From positions 270,262,248 through 270,326,247 of the forward strand of contig OW240916.1 in NCBI GenBank assembly GCA_933207985.1: a stretch of 64,000 nucleotides of DNA. Direction: 5' to 3'. Shown here in pieces: positions 35,735-46,500 of the stretch; the first letter of the stretch is position 1, and every line of letters starts with the position of its first letter. The notes under the pieces are model-generated. The model saw nothing but the letters and a program-made list of their open reading frames with translations, was not told where the DNA came from and did not search any database. The position numbers and the translations under genes are program-made. This DNA comes from Pelobates cultripes (lineage: Eukaryota > Chordata > Amphibia > Anura > Pelobatidae).

Positions 35735-36370
35735 CCGTTAACCCCTAACTAGCAGTACGCAGCATTAACAGTAAATTCCCCATTTTCCCATAACTCCCAC
35801 CCACCCCAGCTAGCAAAATATATAGTTATAAAATATTTAAATTAATTAATTAAATAAATTGAACCCCTGAGGGTTAAAAAAAATAAATAAAAGTTAATCC
35901 TCAGGGGTTAAAAAAAATTAGATCACAGTATAATACTGTGATCTCTATTTGATCGCTGTAGGCAGTGATCGACTGGCAGGGAAGGGGTTAATTTTTATTT
36001 GGACTAGGTAAAGTGTGTTTTTTTGTTTTTTTTACTTAAATGTTATTAAAACATTTTTTTAAGCTTAATTTTTAAATTTTTAAAGTTTCTTTTAAAACTT
36101 TTTTTAACGTTAACCCCTAGTTAGCCTAACTCCAAATCCCCCAATTCCCCACTAACTTCCACCCACCCCAGCTATCTAAATACATAATTAAAAAATAATT
36201 TAATTAATCAATTGAATTAATTTACCCCCTGAGGGTTAAAAAAAAAAAAGAATTAACCCTCAGGGGTTAAAAAAAAAATCAGATCATAGTAAAATGTAAT
36301 CCCTGCCAATTGATCACTGTAGTCAGTGATCAATTGGCAGGGAAGGGGTTAAATTTTTATTAAAATGGGT
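35735..36370 (+). repeat. Duplicated block, period about 362 bp
   Basis: Two copies contain, in order, GTTAACCCCTA, CCCACCCACCCCAGCTA, an inverted pair of CCTGAGGGTTAA and TTAACCCTCAGG, and a GATCACTGTAG-type hairpin ending GGCAGGGAAGGGGTTAA. Confidence 0.8.
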
Positions 36371-36495
36371 AAGGGGGGGGGACTTTAAATAAACTTTATT
36401 TTTTTAAACAGCAGGGGGCAGGATCAGCACTGATCCGGCTCCCTGCACTTCACACAGAACCCGGAAGTGCAGGGAGCCAGTAGGTGAGTATAGAG

Positions 36496-36716
36496 AGCAC
36501 ATGTGCTCGCTCAGACTTGCGGTCAGAGCGAGCACATGTGCTGGGCAGACTGACCGGGTGCTCCCGGTATGCCTCTAATGCAGAGGCATACCGGAGCACC
36601 ATTAACCCCGCGATCGCCGCGATAGCGGCGATCCGGGGTTAATTTTACCGCGTGACGGACGAGGTCCGTCACCCGTCGTTAAGGGTCTCCCCTGTGTGAC
36701 GGACCTCGTCCGTCAC
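36496..36716. repeat. Cluster of near-perfect hairpins
   Basis: Five inverted repeats follow each other: 36,496-36,542 (AGCACATGTGCTCGCTC arms), 36,557-36,600 (GGTGCTCCCGGTATGCCTC arms, one unpaired base), 36,604-36,640 (AACCCCG and GATCGCCGC arms), 36,652-36,672 and 36,696-36,716 (GTGACGGAC arms with 3-base loops). They precede the right end of the TTAA element. Confidence 0.9.
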
Positions 36717-36730
36717 CCGTCCTGAAGGGG

Positions 36731-37571
36731 TTAAGGACTGAGCCAAATGTACACGTTGTGATCAAAACAAAACATAAACAAAAACTTGAATTTGCGCTAT
36801 ATCTGTTCAGGTATAATTCGCCTCTTATTATATATCATTTTATTTAGGGGAAACAGGGCTTTCATTTAACATCAACTATTTAGGTATGAAATATAATTTA
36901 TTATGAAAAAAATATAAAAAAATGGGAAAAAATAAGAATTAAAATTTTTTTTTAATTTTTTTAAATAATTTTTACTAATATATAGGTATATATATAGTGA
37001 TATATACGTATATACTTATGTATATAAATATATATATATGATTTCGTTCTACGTGTATTTTGATATCAATATATATATATATATATATTAATTTTAAAAT
37101 ACAGTTAGAATGAAATTACACATATATATATATTTTATTTATTTATTTTTTATTTTTTTTATTTTTTTTAACGTATTTACATAGTTATTTATTTTATATT
37201 ATATATAAATTTATATATATAATGAAAATTATATATATTTAATCAATATCATTGTACGTGTATTTTGATATTAATATGTATTTATAATTATATATATATT
37301 AATATTAAAATACACTTAGACTATGTATGTGTATTTATGTATATGTGTATATAGATAGATCACGCTATGCCGTCCATGTGATCGTGAGGTCCTCGCAAGG
37401 ACCTCACAATCACATGGCCCAGGGTAAGTCCCCATACCGCGATCGCCAGCGTGGGATCGCCGGCAACCAGGTAAGTACATAGGACGGCGGGGACATTCTA
37501 TGACGCCCTCCGGCGTTTAGAGCTGGTTCCATAAGGACAGCATAGAACGCCCACCATCCTTGAGGGGTTAA
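36731..37571. mobile_element. Second CCCCTTAAGG-type element, adjoining
   Basis: Text after 36,734 reads GGACTGAGCC, the inside of a related end; the right end AAGGACGG-like text closes with CTTGAGGGGTTAA at 37,559-37,571. The left CCCC is missing, so this copy was probably interrupted by, or recombined with, the larger neighbour. It is very AT-rich, with a hairpin at 37,374-37,417 (CCATGTGATCGTGAGGTCC arms, one mismatch). Confidence 0.55.
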
Positions 37572-37790
37572 AGGATGTGTTTCTTGTTATATAGCATCAA
37601 TGAAAGAGGAAGAGATACTGGGGGAGGGGCCTTTTATACCCTGTTGCAATGGTTTTTTTCCCACTAAACTTTATTTATTGTTAAATCAGTGCTGCTTGAG
37701 TTTATTAAAGAGAGTTTAATGCAAAATACTCACCTCCTGTCCTTAATAAAATTAAGATTATAAGTACACTGATTTAGCATAATCTACAAT

Positions 37791-40026
37791 CATAGCCCCT
37801 CTTAAAGGTGCAGCTCATGTTGACTTTTTTGTATCTGCTTATTTTGTGCGTGTATTACCAATTTTCAAATTCCAATTATCTTCTTGACCCACTTCAATAA
37901 GAATTTGTCAGACAGACTAAACAAATTGAAGTCTAGGAGCAGTGCAATGCCATGTATGCACAGATAACCATTCAGAAAAGCTGGTAATATAAACAGATGT
38001 CTCTAATAGTGGATGGCATTGCTGCCTGGATCCAAGGATGAAATGCTGTCCACATACAGTATGTTGTGCAGTGTCTGTAGTGAAAGCAGTGTCTGTGTGT
38101 ATTGTATGCAGTGTGTGTAGTGAAAACAATATGTGTGTGGTATGTAGAGTGGATGCAGAGTGTGTAGTTGATGCAGTGTATCTGTGTAATGGATGCAGTG
38201 TCTGTGTTTGTGTAATGGATGTAGTGTGTGTGTATTGTGTGTTGTGGTGTTGTATACATTTAATGTGACCAATTTAAAAAAAATGATTCTGTTTATTACT
38301 CCCTTCTTCCTTGTGCAAAAGGAGAGGGGTCCTTGATTCTCTGGTGGTATGGTGGCTCTGTGAACTGGAGGATAGTGAAGAGGAGGCCTAGAAGTCTAAT
38401 CTTCCTCTACAGCAACAGCAGGCACTGTTCTCTTCTCTTCCCTCTTTATGTGGTTGCCATGACAATGCTCCGGTATGCATTTGCTGCGTGGAGCATTGCC
38501 ATGATAACCTGCTGCAACGCTCTTGAGGTTCACAAAAGGACAGTACCTGCTGCTGGTGGGGAAGATTAGATTTATTGGCCAATTTTTCATTAGCCAAGGC
38601 TGCAGTGGCCCAAAACTTCATATATCTATAGTGGCAATTGCTATATATAAATATATGCATAGGCGCCCCCTTACAGCAGATTTGTTAAAGGTACAGTGGT
38701 GGTAAAATGCCACCCCTGTGATAGTGCTGCCTAGAGCTATTGCCTTAGGCGCTGGACATAATATTGAAAAGAAGAATGCAGAAAAAATATTCAAAAGGGC
38801 AAGCAGGTCAGAGCAGGCAGCACATGATCAAAATCAGGAAACAAAACAGGTCAAATAATGGCCAATAAAGATACACAACAGTTGATATATACCATATGGT
38901 GTACTGAAAGAAAGAAGTAGTGTCTTTAGATACCTGAGCCCTAAAATTGATGTAGAGGGTGTGGTGATGTAGGTGATGACATCATGTGTATTAATGTAGG
39001 AATGATGATATATAATCAGTCCAAGTGACCAGTGTGTTTTCTTTGTCGCAATAATCATCATGAATGCTGGACTGTGAATGCTGTGTCATAACTGACACAG
39101 AGGAGGAAGCTGAAGGTGTTGTCTGCAACATACTTGATGGAGAGGAGGATGATGGAGACATAGCTTACAATATACTTGATGAGGTGGAGGATGCTGAGAC
39201 ATATCCTGCAACATTCTTGATGCGGAGAAGGAAGCTGAATGTGCAGACTGTGATATATGTTACGTAGGGGAGGACACTGAAGGCATAACCTGCAACATAC
39301 TTGATTGGGGGAAGGTTTGCAGCCTAAGAGTAAACTAGAGATACATTTTAGACAAAATAGAGAGAAGGAAAAAGTTAAAATATATTTATTTTTTCAAATT
39401 AAAGGGACATGTTTTACTTGACAAATGTTTTTAACAAGCAAAAACTTTTAAACAAATGTACAAATCAAAATAAAGCAATAAAAACATTTGAAAGTATGTA
39501 ATGAACAGTTACAGTTCGGCACGCCTCTCAGCTAGGAGAGTTTCTTTAGCCCCCTACCGTTCTACACATTCTATAATACAGTTGAGACCAGTCCATTCAT
39601 GACAGATACAGGACATAATAATGGTAACTCATTATCCCTGTACTGACTAACACACGAAGGAGAAAGAAACTGGACACAGGAGCCTGCCTGCATGAATCAC
39701 ACTGCTTAGACTCCCTAATTTTCCCCCTGTCAGAATGTTGCAAGCTGGAGAGATTTTCCAGCTTCTCATATGTGACTCTGTCAAGGCATGCCCAATGCAC
39801 TTTTTCAGCATTCCCAACACTTATTGGTCAGATCAAAGTGCCCCTAGAGTAAGGGTGGAAAACACAAGATAGAAGATGACCCGTAAGTTGGTTTTGGCAC
39901 AGCACAACAAACTTTGCTCCTAATCACAGCTTTTGTCCCTGATCAGAAATATATGTATAATTGTGATGCTTGAACTCCTGGAGGATAGTTTTAATGCCCC
40001 GTGCTGGTCAGGCACAAAATATAGAA
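37791..40026. other. Anonymous DNA with two minisatellites
   Basis: A TG-rich array with GCAGTGTGTGTAGTG-like units lies at 38,055-38,240. A 51-bp array lies at about 39,095-39,310. The rest is not recognised. Open frames in these arrays follow from the repeat and are not genes. Confidence 0.5.
39095..39310 (+). repeat. 51-bp minisatellite, four to five units
   Basis: The unit contains GAGGAGGAAGCTGAAGG and GCAACATACTTGATG. Because 51 is divisible by three, one frame (39,064-39,264) stays open for 67 codons with an acidic repeat; the last unit breaks it. Confidence 0.75.
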
Positions 40027-40107
40027 AAACTGGAAATGACATCACTCTAAGGATTTGTGAGGGTTATATTAAAATATAACTTTTAATTTACATCATTATA
40101 AAATATC

Positions 40108-40141
40108 GACATTTCAGCCACAGTACATGGGCTTTCCTCAG
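40108..40141 (-). ncRNA. Hammerhead-like motif, left arm
   Basis: Complement of the motif at 40,674-40,707, with GAAAT in place of GAAAC. CTGAGGA, stem AGCC/GGCT and GAAA are kept in order. As in the other examples there is one extra A before the stem compared with the classical core. Confidence 0.35.
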
Positions 40142-40673
40142 GATGGCAATAAAACACACAAATCCATATACAACATACTTATATAGAAAAAAAACATAAA
40201 CGAGTACTCGCTGCCTTCATGTGTGGGGAGACCACAGTTGGCGTTCAGGGTACTCGTGGGAGAGCCGATCAGAATACCTCAACCGAAGCTGCTAGGCACT
40301 GCGTTCCACTGTGTTGCTAGGTGATCAGTGAAACGCAAGCTGTATGGGAGCAGCTACGCTCTGATAACGGTATTTATTGAACTGATTCGCTGATTGTACA
40401 GAGCTGCAGTCTAGACCACCCAGACTGCTGAACTCCGGCTCTGCCACAAAAAGATATCAAAAGGATTACAAAATAAAGTTAAATTAATACAGAGGAACAC
40501 TACCTTGAGCATAGATTGGTTGAACAAAGCTGTGCTTGCTGCTAAACTACTCTCTGGCGTCCGATATAGGAGAATGCCAACTGTGGTCTCCCCACGCATG
40601 AAGGCAGCGAGTACTCTTTTATGTTTATCTATATAAGTGTGTTGTATATGGATTTGTGTGTTTTATTGCCATC

Positions 40674-40707
40674 CTGAGGAAAGCCCATGTACTGTGGCTG
40701 AAACGTC
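40674..40707 (+). ncRNA. Hammerhead-like motif, right arm
   Basis: CTGAGGA at 40,674-40,680, then a stem AGCC / GGCT closing a 10-base loop, then GAAACGTC from 40,700. This order (CUGANGA, stem II, GAAAC, GUC) is that of a hammerhead core. An additional A sits between the core and the stem, and stem III is minimal, so self-cleavage is uncertain. Minimal hammerheads are known in Penelope-like elements. Confidence 0.4.
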
Positions 40708-40782
40708 AATATTTTATAATGATGTAAATGAAAAGTTATATTTTATTATACCCCTCACAAGTCCTTAGAGTGCGGTCATTTC

Positions 40783-40815
<33 letters not shown>

Positions 40816-41498
40816 CGCTTTCATGCTTTTTTTCAGCCTGCAGAGTGAGGCAACGGTCTCAAAGTAATGCGTGTTAGCTAAATTTAAAATGAACTCTCTG
40901 TTTAGTGGATAGATCAACAAACATATAAAATGTTAATCTAAAATGAAATAACTCATACTGCTTTTGAATTATATTAATCAGCTTATGGTTATATTAGTAA
41001 CATGATCCACAACATTAACTTCATATATTCATCATTAGGAAATCAAATTAGAAGAAAAATATTTGTAGAGATAATATTGACATTATCATGACAATAACAT
41101 ATCATTGCTTAAAACTGAGTTTGTAATAATTAATACTGGCTTTGTATTAAACATAATACAGTTATTCTCAGTAACAGAGTGCCATACATACTTTAAATTA
41201 GCTGACAATTAATTTTGAGATTGACATAATTCTATGAATTTGAAAAATGATTAGTTGTCTGACATAGTAATACTTTCTGCTGGATAAAAATATTGGCCTA
41301 AACTTAATATTTTTGGATGAGTTTTGCAAATGATTTAATATATTTGGATAAAGTTTTGATTTTTTTTCAAAATAACAGAATTTCAAAAACATATCATAAA
41401 AAAAATGAAACAAAAATATCAAAATATTAAGTATTTTAAAAGTATATCCAAAAATATTAAATTATGTGAAAAGCATATCCAAGAATGTTAATACGGTA

Positions 41499-41600
41499 TA
41501 CAGTTAAGCTCAAAAGTTTGCATACCCTGGAAGAAATTGTGAAATTTTGGTATTGATTTTGAAAATATGGTTGATCATGCAAAAATAAATTAGGCTCTAA
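41499..41600 (+). mobile_element. Tc1/mariner terminal repeat, single end
   Basis: Starting at a TA (41,499), the text CAGTTAAGCTCAAAAGTTTG then CATACCC resembles the outer end of Tc1-like elements in fish and frogs. Only one end is present and no transposase follows, so it is a fragment. Confidence 0.6.
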
Positions 41601-41698
41601 ACTTCCGTGTGTCTGTGTCTTTAAGGGTAGATCACACGACCCCTCTCTCCACGGTAGAGTATGTATTTTCCTCTCCACAGCGTATATAGAAGACACAG

Positions 41699-42900
41699 AA
41701 TTATCGAACTAAGTGTAGCATCTTTTTGTAAGATTTCTTATATATTTAAATAATAAAAGTGCTCACCTTGTTTAGAGCCTTTTGATAACTGGCTCTAAGT
41801 GTATAAGCCTAGTGTCAATTTGTGGGGTGACACTACCCCTTCCCTGGAATCACTGGTGCTGGATGCAGTGGATTGTATAAAATAAGGGAATTTATTTCAG
41901 AATATATAAAATCAATAAAAGAATATTACTAGAAAATAAAAAATGAAATAAGAACAAAATATTGCAAGTATTGGTGGTCTAAGAAAAGATAGTGAGTCCA
42001 CTTTAAGAGCCAAAATGCGTTTCGCCGGTAAAAACGGCTTCCTCAGTCAGCTTGTGGGTTTCCTCTGGATGTCCTCTGTTTTGAGCGTTCAAAATCCCGC
42101 CGAAAATGTCGTCCTCCAATTGTGTGGGTCCTTGTGTCACGTGACGCGGCTGAAAAGCCGTTGCGTCACTTCCGGGTTTTCGGCACTACAGAGTCCATAG
42201 TGCTTTGCGCTCAGCGCGGCACTTCCGGTTTTCGTCCGGTCTGTCACGGGGAGTTTAGTCCGCAATGGAAGGTTTAATCAGTCCACATTAGAGCCTCCTT
42301 AGGCTCATATACAGTTTAAGATAAAAATAAAAATAAAAAGACACACATAATTAAAAGTTATTGTATGCTGTTCTTTTTACACATTGTATATAAACAAGCA
42401 AATGTATTTAAACGTATTAATTTCTTTATATACAGTTACCAGTATGCCTTATGTGCAAAACATGCAGAACTTGAACACAATAAACAAGAAGGGAAAGTGA
42501 CTTGTGTTTAGAAGGTGCATTGTGGTGAAACTCTATTTATATAAACATATTTTAGCACTGATTTCAACTGCTATTTTTTCTCATTGCCAAAAATATATAA
42601 AATTTACATGAAATGAGTACACTTGCTTTTATATTGTTTAAAGCAGTAATAGCTCATATATAAGAACATGCAAGATAGCAGACCCAGTAAAAAGAAATGT
42701 TTGTGGTTTATATATTTTATAAAAAGGGACATAACTCAAAATCAGCATTTAAACCCATAGGTGCTAGAGTGTTGAGATTGAAAATCCATTTTGTTTCGAT
42801 TTTTCCCAATTTTTGTTTAGGCTCTAAACAAGGTGAGCACTTTTATTATTTAATTGTATAAGAAATCTTACAAAAAGATGCTACACTTAGTTCGATAATT
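41699..42900. mobile_element. Inverted-repeat element, 1.2 kb, about 80-bp ends
   Basis: Ends 41,699-41,779 and 42,820-42,900 are reverse complements over about 80 bases with few changes (ATTATCGAACTAAGTGTAGC against its complement at 42,881-42,899). The interior has a GC-rich island at 42,010-42,270 with a hammerhead-like motif, and AT-rich sides. No transposase frame. Its right end abuts the truncated LTR at 42,901 exactly. Confidence 0.75.
42017..42046 (-). ncRNA. Hammerhead-like motif
   Basis: On the minus strand: CTGAGGA, one A, stem GCCG / CGGC around TTTTTAC, then GAAACGCA. This has the best stem II of the set. A closing stem I is not evident; GACTGAGG and the downstream text do not pair strongly. 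Confidence 0.4.
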
Positions 42901-43427
42901 CCGCACAGAAAACACATTTCTTTCAAAACCCACAAAAAGAACCGATTGCTTTTGGTGAACCTGGTCCTGAAACTCCCGAACGTCCTGGAGGCTCAGCGGT
43001 GTTCGTGCCGTCGAATAACTATTGGTAATGCTATGCGTTCGACGACACGGACCTGCTGAAGAACAAGGGATCCAAGATGGCCGACCGCCGCATGGTCGGT
43101 AGTTGAACGACGGCCACCCAGGAGAGCCTCTAATAACCGATTGCAACAATGTTGCAATCGGTTAACTAGCGCCACACGCCTCTAAGTGTGTGGGCTATTA
43201 GGGGATATCGCGTTCGGTTCACGAACGGCTTTCTAAAGTGCCGTTCGTGAAACGAAGGAAAATCCCCATGCAAAACCGCCATTTGCATTCGGCGGAAACA
43301 GCAGTACAGGCAATACATAGAATACATTAACATCTACATAAGTGTAAAGCGCATATCTCGCCCGACCTATTGGCAACCCTTAAAGGCACAGTCTCTAGTT
43401 AATGTCCAAGTGGCTAGGTTTGCCACA
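42901..43427 (-). repeat. 3' LTR of Gmr1-type gypsy element, truncated
   Basis: On the minus strand it starts TGTGGCAAACCTAGCC at 43,427, the conventional TG start next to the polypurine tract. Bases 42,901-43,190 match 48,486-48,774 with six differences counted by eye over about 289 bases. The part that would pair with 48,015-48,485 is missing; the sequence stops at the edge of the inverted-repeat element. It contains a 31-base palindrome at 43,134-43,164. Confidence 0.9.
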
Positions 43428-43439
43428 ATGCTCCCCCAG
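43428..43439 (-). other. Polypurine tract
   Basis: The minus strand reads CTGGGGGAGCAT directly before the LTR start TGTGG. This is the expected site for plus-strand priming. Confidence 0.7.
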
Positions 43440-43508
43440 AACCAAGCCGGCATACACAGTCTGATCCCAACGGATCGGCTTGGGGATGTCCGGAGGAGTG
43501 CTCACAGA

Positions 43509-46500
43509 TCATTTCTCAAGGTCTGTTTGTCTGGACAACCCGTCGGCATTACCGTTTTGTTTCCCTGGGCGGTAGTGAATTGTAAAGTCAAAGGGCTGCA
43601 GCGCCAAACTCCAGCGCAGCAGCCTGGCATTATCTCCCGCCACACGGTGTAGCCATACCAACAGGTTGTGATCTGTGAGCAAAGAAAAGGGTTGCCCATA
43701 GAGATATGGCTGTAACTTTTTCAGGGCCCACACCACGGCCAGGCATTCTTTTTCTATGGCGGCGTAGCTCACCTCTCGGGGTAACAATTTCTGACTCAAG
43801 TACGCTACGGGGTGTTCTCCGCCATCGGCTCCGACCTGGCTCAGTACTGCTCCCAATCCAAACATTGAGGCGTCTGTGTGAACAAGAAAACGTTTAGTTG
43901 GATCGGGAGCTGCCAGTACAGGGGCATTGGTCAGAGTCGTCTTCAGCTGATTGAATGCCTGTTCACACTCTGGGTCCCAGACGACCTGCCGGGGCAGGTT
44001 ATTCTTCGTCAAATCCGTCAGGGGTTTGGCCAGGGCACTGTAGTTGGGTACAAATTTTCTGTAGTACCCTGCGGTACCTAGGAAAGCCAGGACTTGGGTT
44101 TTGGTCCTAGGGGTAGGCCACTGGGCTACAGCTTCAATCTTGGCGGGCTCAGGCTTCTGCTGCCCTCTACCAACCCGGTGTCCTAAGTACTGGACCTCTG
44201 CCATCCCTATGTGGCATTTGCTGGGTTTCAAGGTAAGCCCTGCCTCTCGGATCCGATCTATTACAGCCCCTATGTGTTGTAGGTGCTCTGACCAGGTCTG
44301 ACTGTATATGGCAATGTCGTCCAGATATGCACACGCATAGTCCTGGAACCCGTCCAGTAGCCGATCCACCATCCGCTGGAAGGTCGCGGGGGCGTTCTTC
44401 ATCCCGAATGGCATGACTTGAAATTGGTACAAGCCAAACGGGGTGACAAACGCCGACTTAGGGATGGCGTCCTCGGCTAGTGGAATTTGCCAGTATCCCT
44501 TACACAAATCTATGGTAGTGAGATACTGACCCCTGGCCATCCTATCCAGCAGTTCGTCTATCCGAGGCATCGGGTAGGCGTCCGACACAGTTTTGTCGTT
44601 CAACCTCCGGTAGTCCACGCAGAACCGGGTGGTACCATCTTTCTTGGGAACCAGGACTACCGGCGATGCCCAGGGGCTATCTGAGTGCTCAATAACCCCC
44701 AACTGCAACATCTCTTCAATTTCTTTCCTCATATGTTCCCGCACGGATTCAGGAATCCGATAGGGAGTCTGTCGCATGGGAAGCTGTCCCGGGGTTTCTA
44801 CTCGGTGGGTGGCTAGTGGAGTGTACCCAGGTAGGTTAGAAAAGGTGGCGCCCTTGGTTGCTATCAGTTCTTGTACCTGGATACGCTCTTGAGGACTTAG
44901 CCGCTCCCCCAGTTGAACCCCCTGGGAGGGTTCCTTCTGCTCCTCCTGTTCTAACAGGTCTGGAAGGGGCAGGTTCTCCTGATCTTCGGAAGCGGGCGTG
45001 CAAATAGCTGCCACGTCCTCCGTCCGCTCGTGGTAGGGTTTGAGCATGTTCACATGGAGCATGCGTCTCTTCCCTACTCCGGAGCATGGGCCGATCACAT
45101 AGGTGGTATCGCATCTCTGCTCTACCACCTGGTATGGGCCCTGCCAGACGGCCTGTAGTTTATCGGTGCGGACAGGTTTAAGGATTAGTACCTTCTGTCC
45201 CACTTGAAAACTACGGTCTCTGGCCCCCCTGTCATACCAACGGCGCTGTCGTTGTTGGGCGGCCTGGAGGTTGGTGCGCACTGCCTGGGTCAATTCCTCC
45301 AGGCGATCCCGGTACCCCAGCACGTAGGGTACAATTGGGGTCCCATCTGCGCTACTCTCTCCCTCCCAATGCTCTCTAATGAGATCCAACGGCCCCCGGA
45401 CCCTTCTCCCAAATAATAGCTCAAATGGGGAGAAACCTGTGGACTCTTGGGGCACCTCTCTGTATGCAAATAACAGATGGGGAAGAAATCGTTCCCAGTC
45501 CTTATGGGTCTCTCCGAATGTCCGGAGCATCTGTTTTAGGGTGCCGTTGAATCTCTCACATAATCCATTGGATTGCGGGTGGTAGGCGGAGTTAATGATC
45601 GGCTTAATGCCACATATCCTCCATAACTGCTGAGTAACCTCAGCCGTGAATTGGGTCCCCCTATCGGAGACCATTTCCTGTGGGAACCCTACTCGGGAGA
45701 ATATTTTCATCAAGGCTTCGGCTACGGTCTCAGCGTGGATATTAGTTAGGGCAATCGCCTCGGGGTACCGGGTGGCGTAATCCACCACGGTCAGGATATA
45801 CCGTTTCCCAGAAGGGCTGGGTTTTGGTAGTGGCCCTACTATATCTACGGCCACACGGCTGAATGGTTCCTCAATGATAGGTAGGGGACACAGTTTTGCC
45901 TTGTGGCGGTCCCCCCTCTTGCCTACCCTCTGGCACACATCACAGGAGGTACAATATTGTCTCACATCTTTAGAAATCCCGGGCCAAAAGAAAGCGTGCG
46001 TTAAGCGATACCGGGTCCGGGTCATCCCTAGATGGCCGGACAGAGGCATATCATGGGCGATTCTTAGTAACTCCTGCCTATACTTCTGGGGCACTACTAG
46101 CTGCTTAGTTTGGAGCGTCACAGAGTTGCCTATTGCCCGTTCCGCCACCCGGTATAGTAACTTCTTCTCCCACCTGTACTGTTCTCCCTCCCGCCCCACC
46201 TGGTCCGTATCTACCCTATCCCGGTATACCTGCAGTGTGGGGTCGGTCTGCACCTCTACTTCAAACGTGGACGGGGTGTCCCAAGTCATGTCTGTCAAGG
46301 GGGGGTCATGATTTCTTACCTGAGCCTCAGAGTGTGCGGGGAATGCCGTGGTGCGAGCCTGTTGCTGGGTGGTTACCGGATGCGCCTCTTGTGACGGGGC
46401 CTGGGGTAGAAAAGCGGAAGTCATCTGGCCCAAGTCATTCCCCAAAACGACATCGGCCGGTAGCTTTTTTATTATGGCCACTTCCACAACCCCCTCCCCA

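Larger units (their letters stand above)
33019..36734. mobile_element. Large non-coding TTAA element (CCCCTTAAGGAC ends)
   Basis: The element is bounded by TTAA at 33,019-33,022 and 36,731-36,734. The ends are inverted: TTAACCCCTTAAGGACACAG at the left, and TTAACCCCTTCAGGACGGGT when the right end is read inward. About 3.7 kb, with no open frame of note, so it is non-autonomous. It contains a five-unit tandem array (33.6-35.6 kb), a duplicated block with a period of about 362 bp (35.75-36.37 kb) and a run of hairpins (36.5-36.7 kb). TTAA targets point to piggyBac or Kolobok transposases; the ends look most like Kolobok-type frog repeats. Confidence 0.7.
30744..37790 (+). mobile_element. DIRS-type retrotransposon (copy B) carrying nested TTAA elements
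   Basis: The left terminal repeat (about 30,744-30,815, with CGACAGGAGG and TTTTGCATTAAACTCTCTTT) has its inverted partner at about 37,688-37,745. A second inverted pair is 32,588-32,651 against 37,721-37,790, probably the internal complementary region. Just inside the left repeat the sequence goes straight to RNase H, so gag and RT are deleted. The region between 33,019 and 37,571 is not DIRS: it is a block of TTAA elements inserted in the DIRS 3' segment, whose text resumes at 37,572. Confidence 0.75.
40027..40788. mobile_element. Inverted-repeat element with about 215-bp arms
   Basis: Arms 40,027-40,242 and 40,576-40,788 are near-complements: both carry CCTGAGGAAAGCCCATGTAC (in opposite senses), the CTCGCTGCCTTCATG stretch and GACCACAGTTGGC. 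The 333-bp centre is GC-richer and has no open frame. Each arm contains one hammerhead-like motif. The layout could be a foldback DNA element or inverted terminal repeats of a Penelope-like element; the sequence alone does not decide. Confidence 0.8.
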
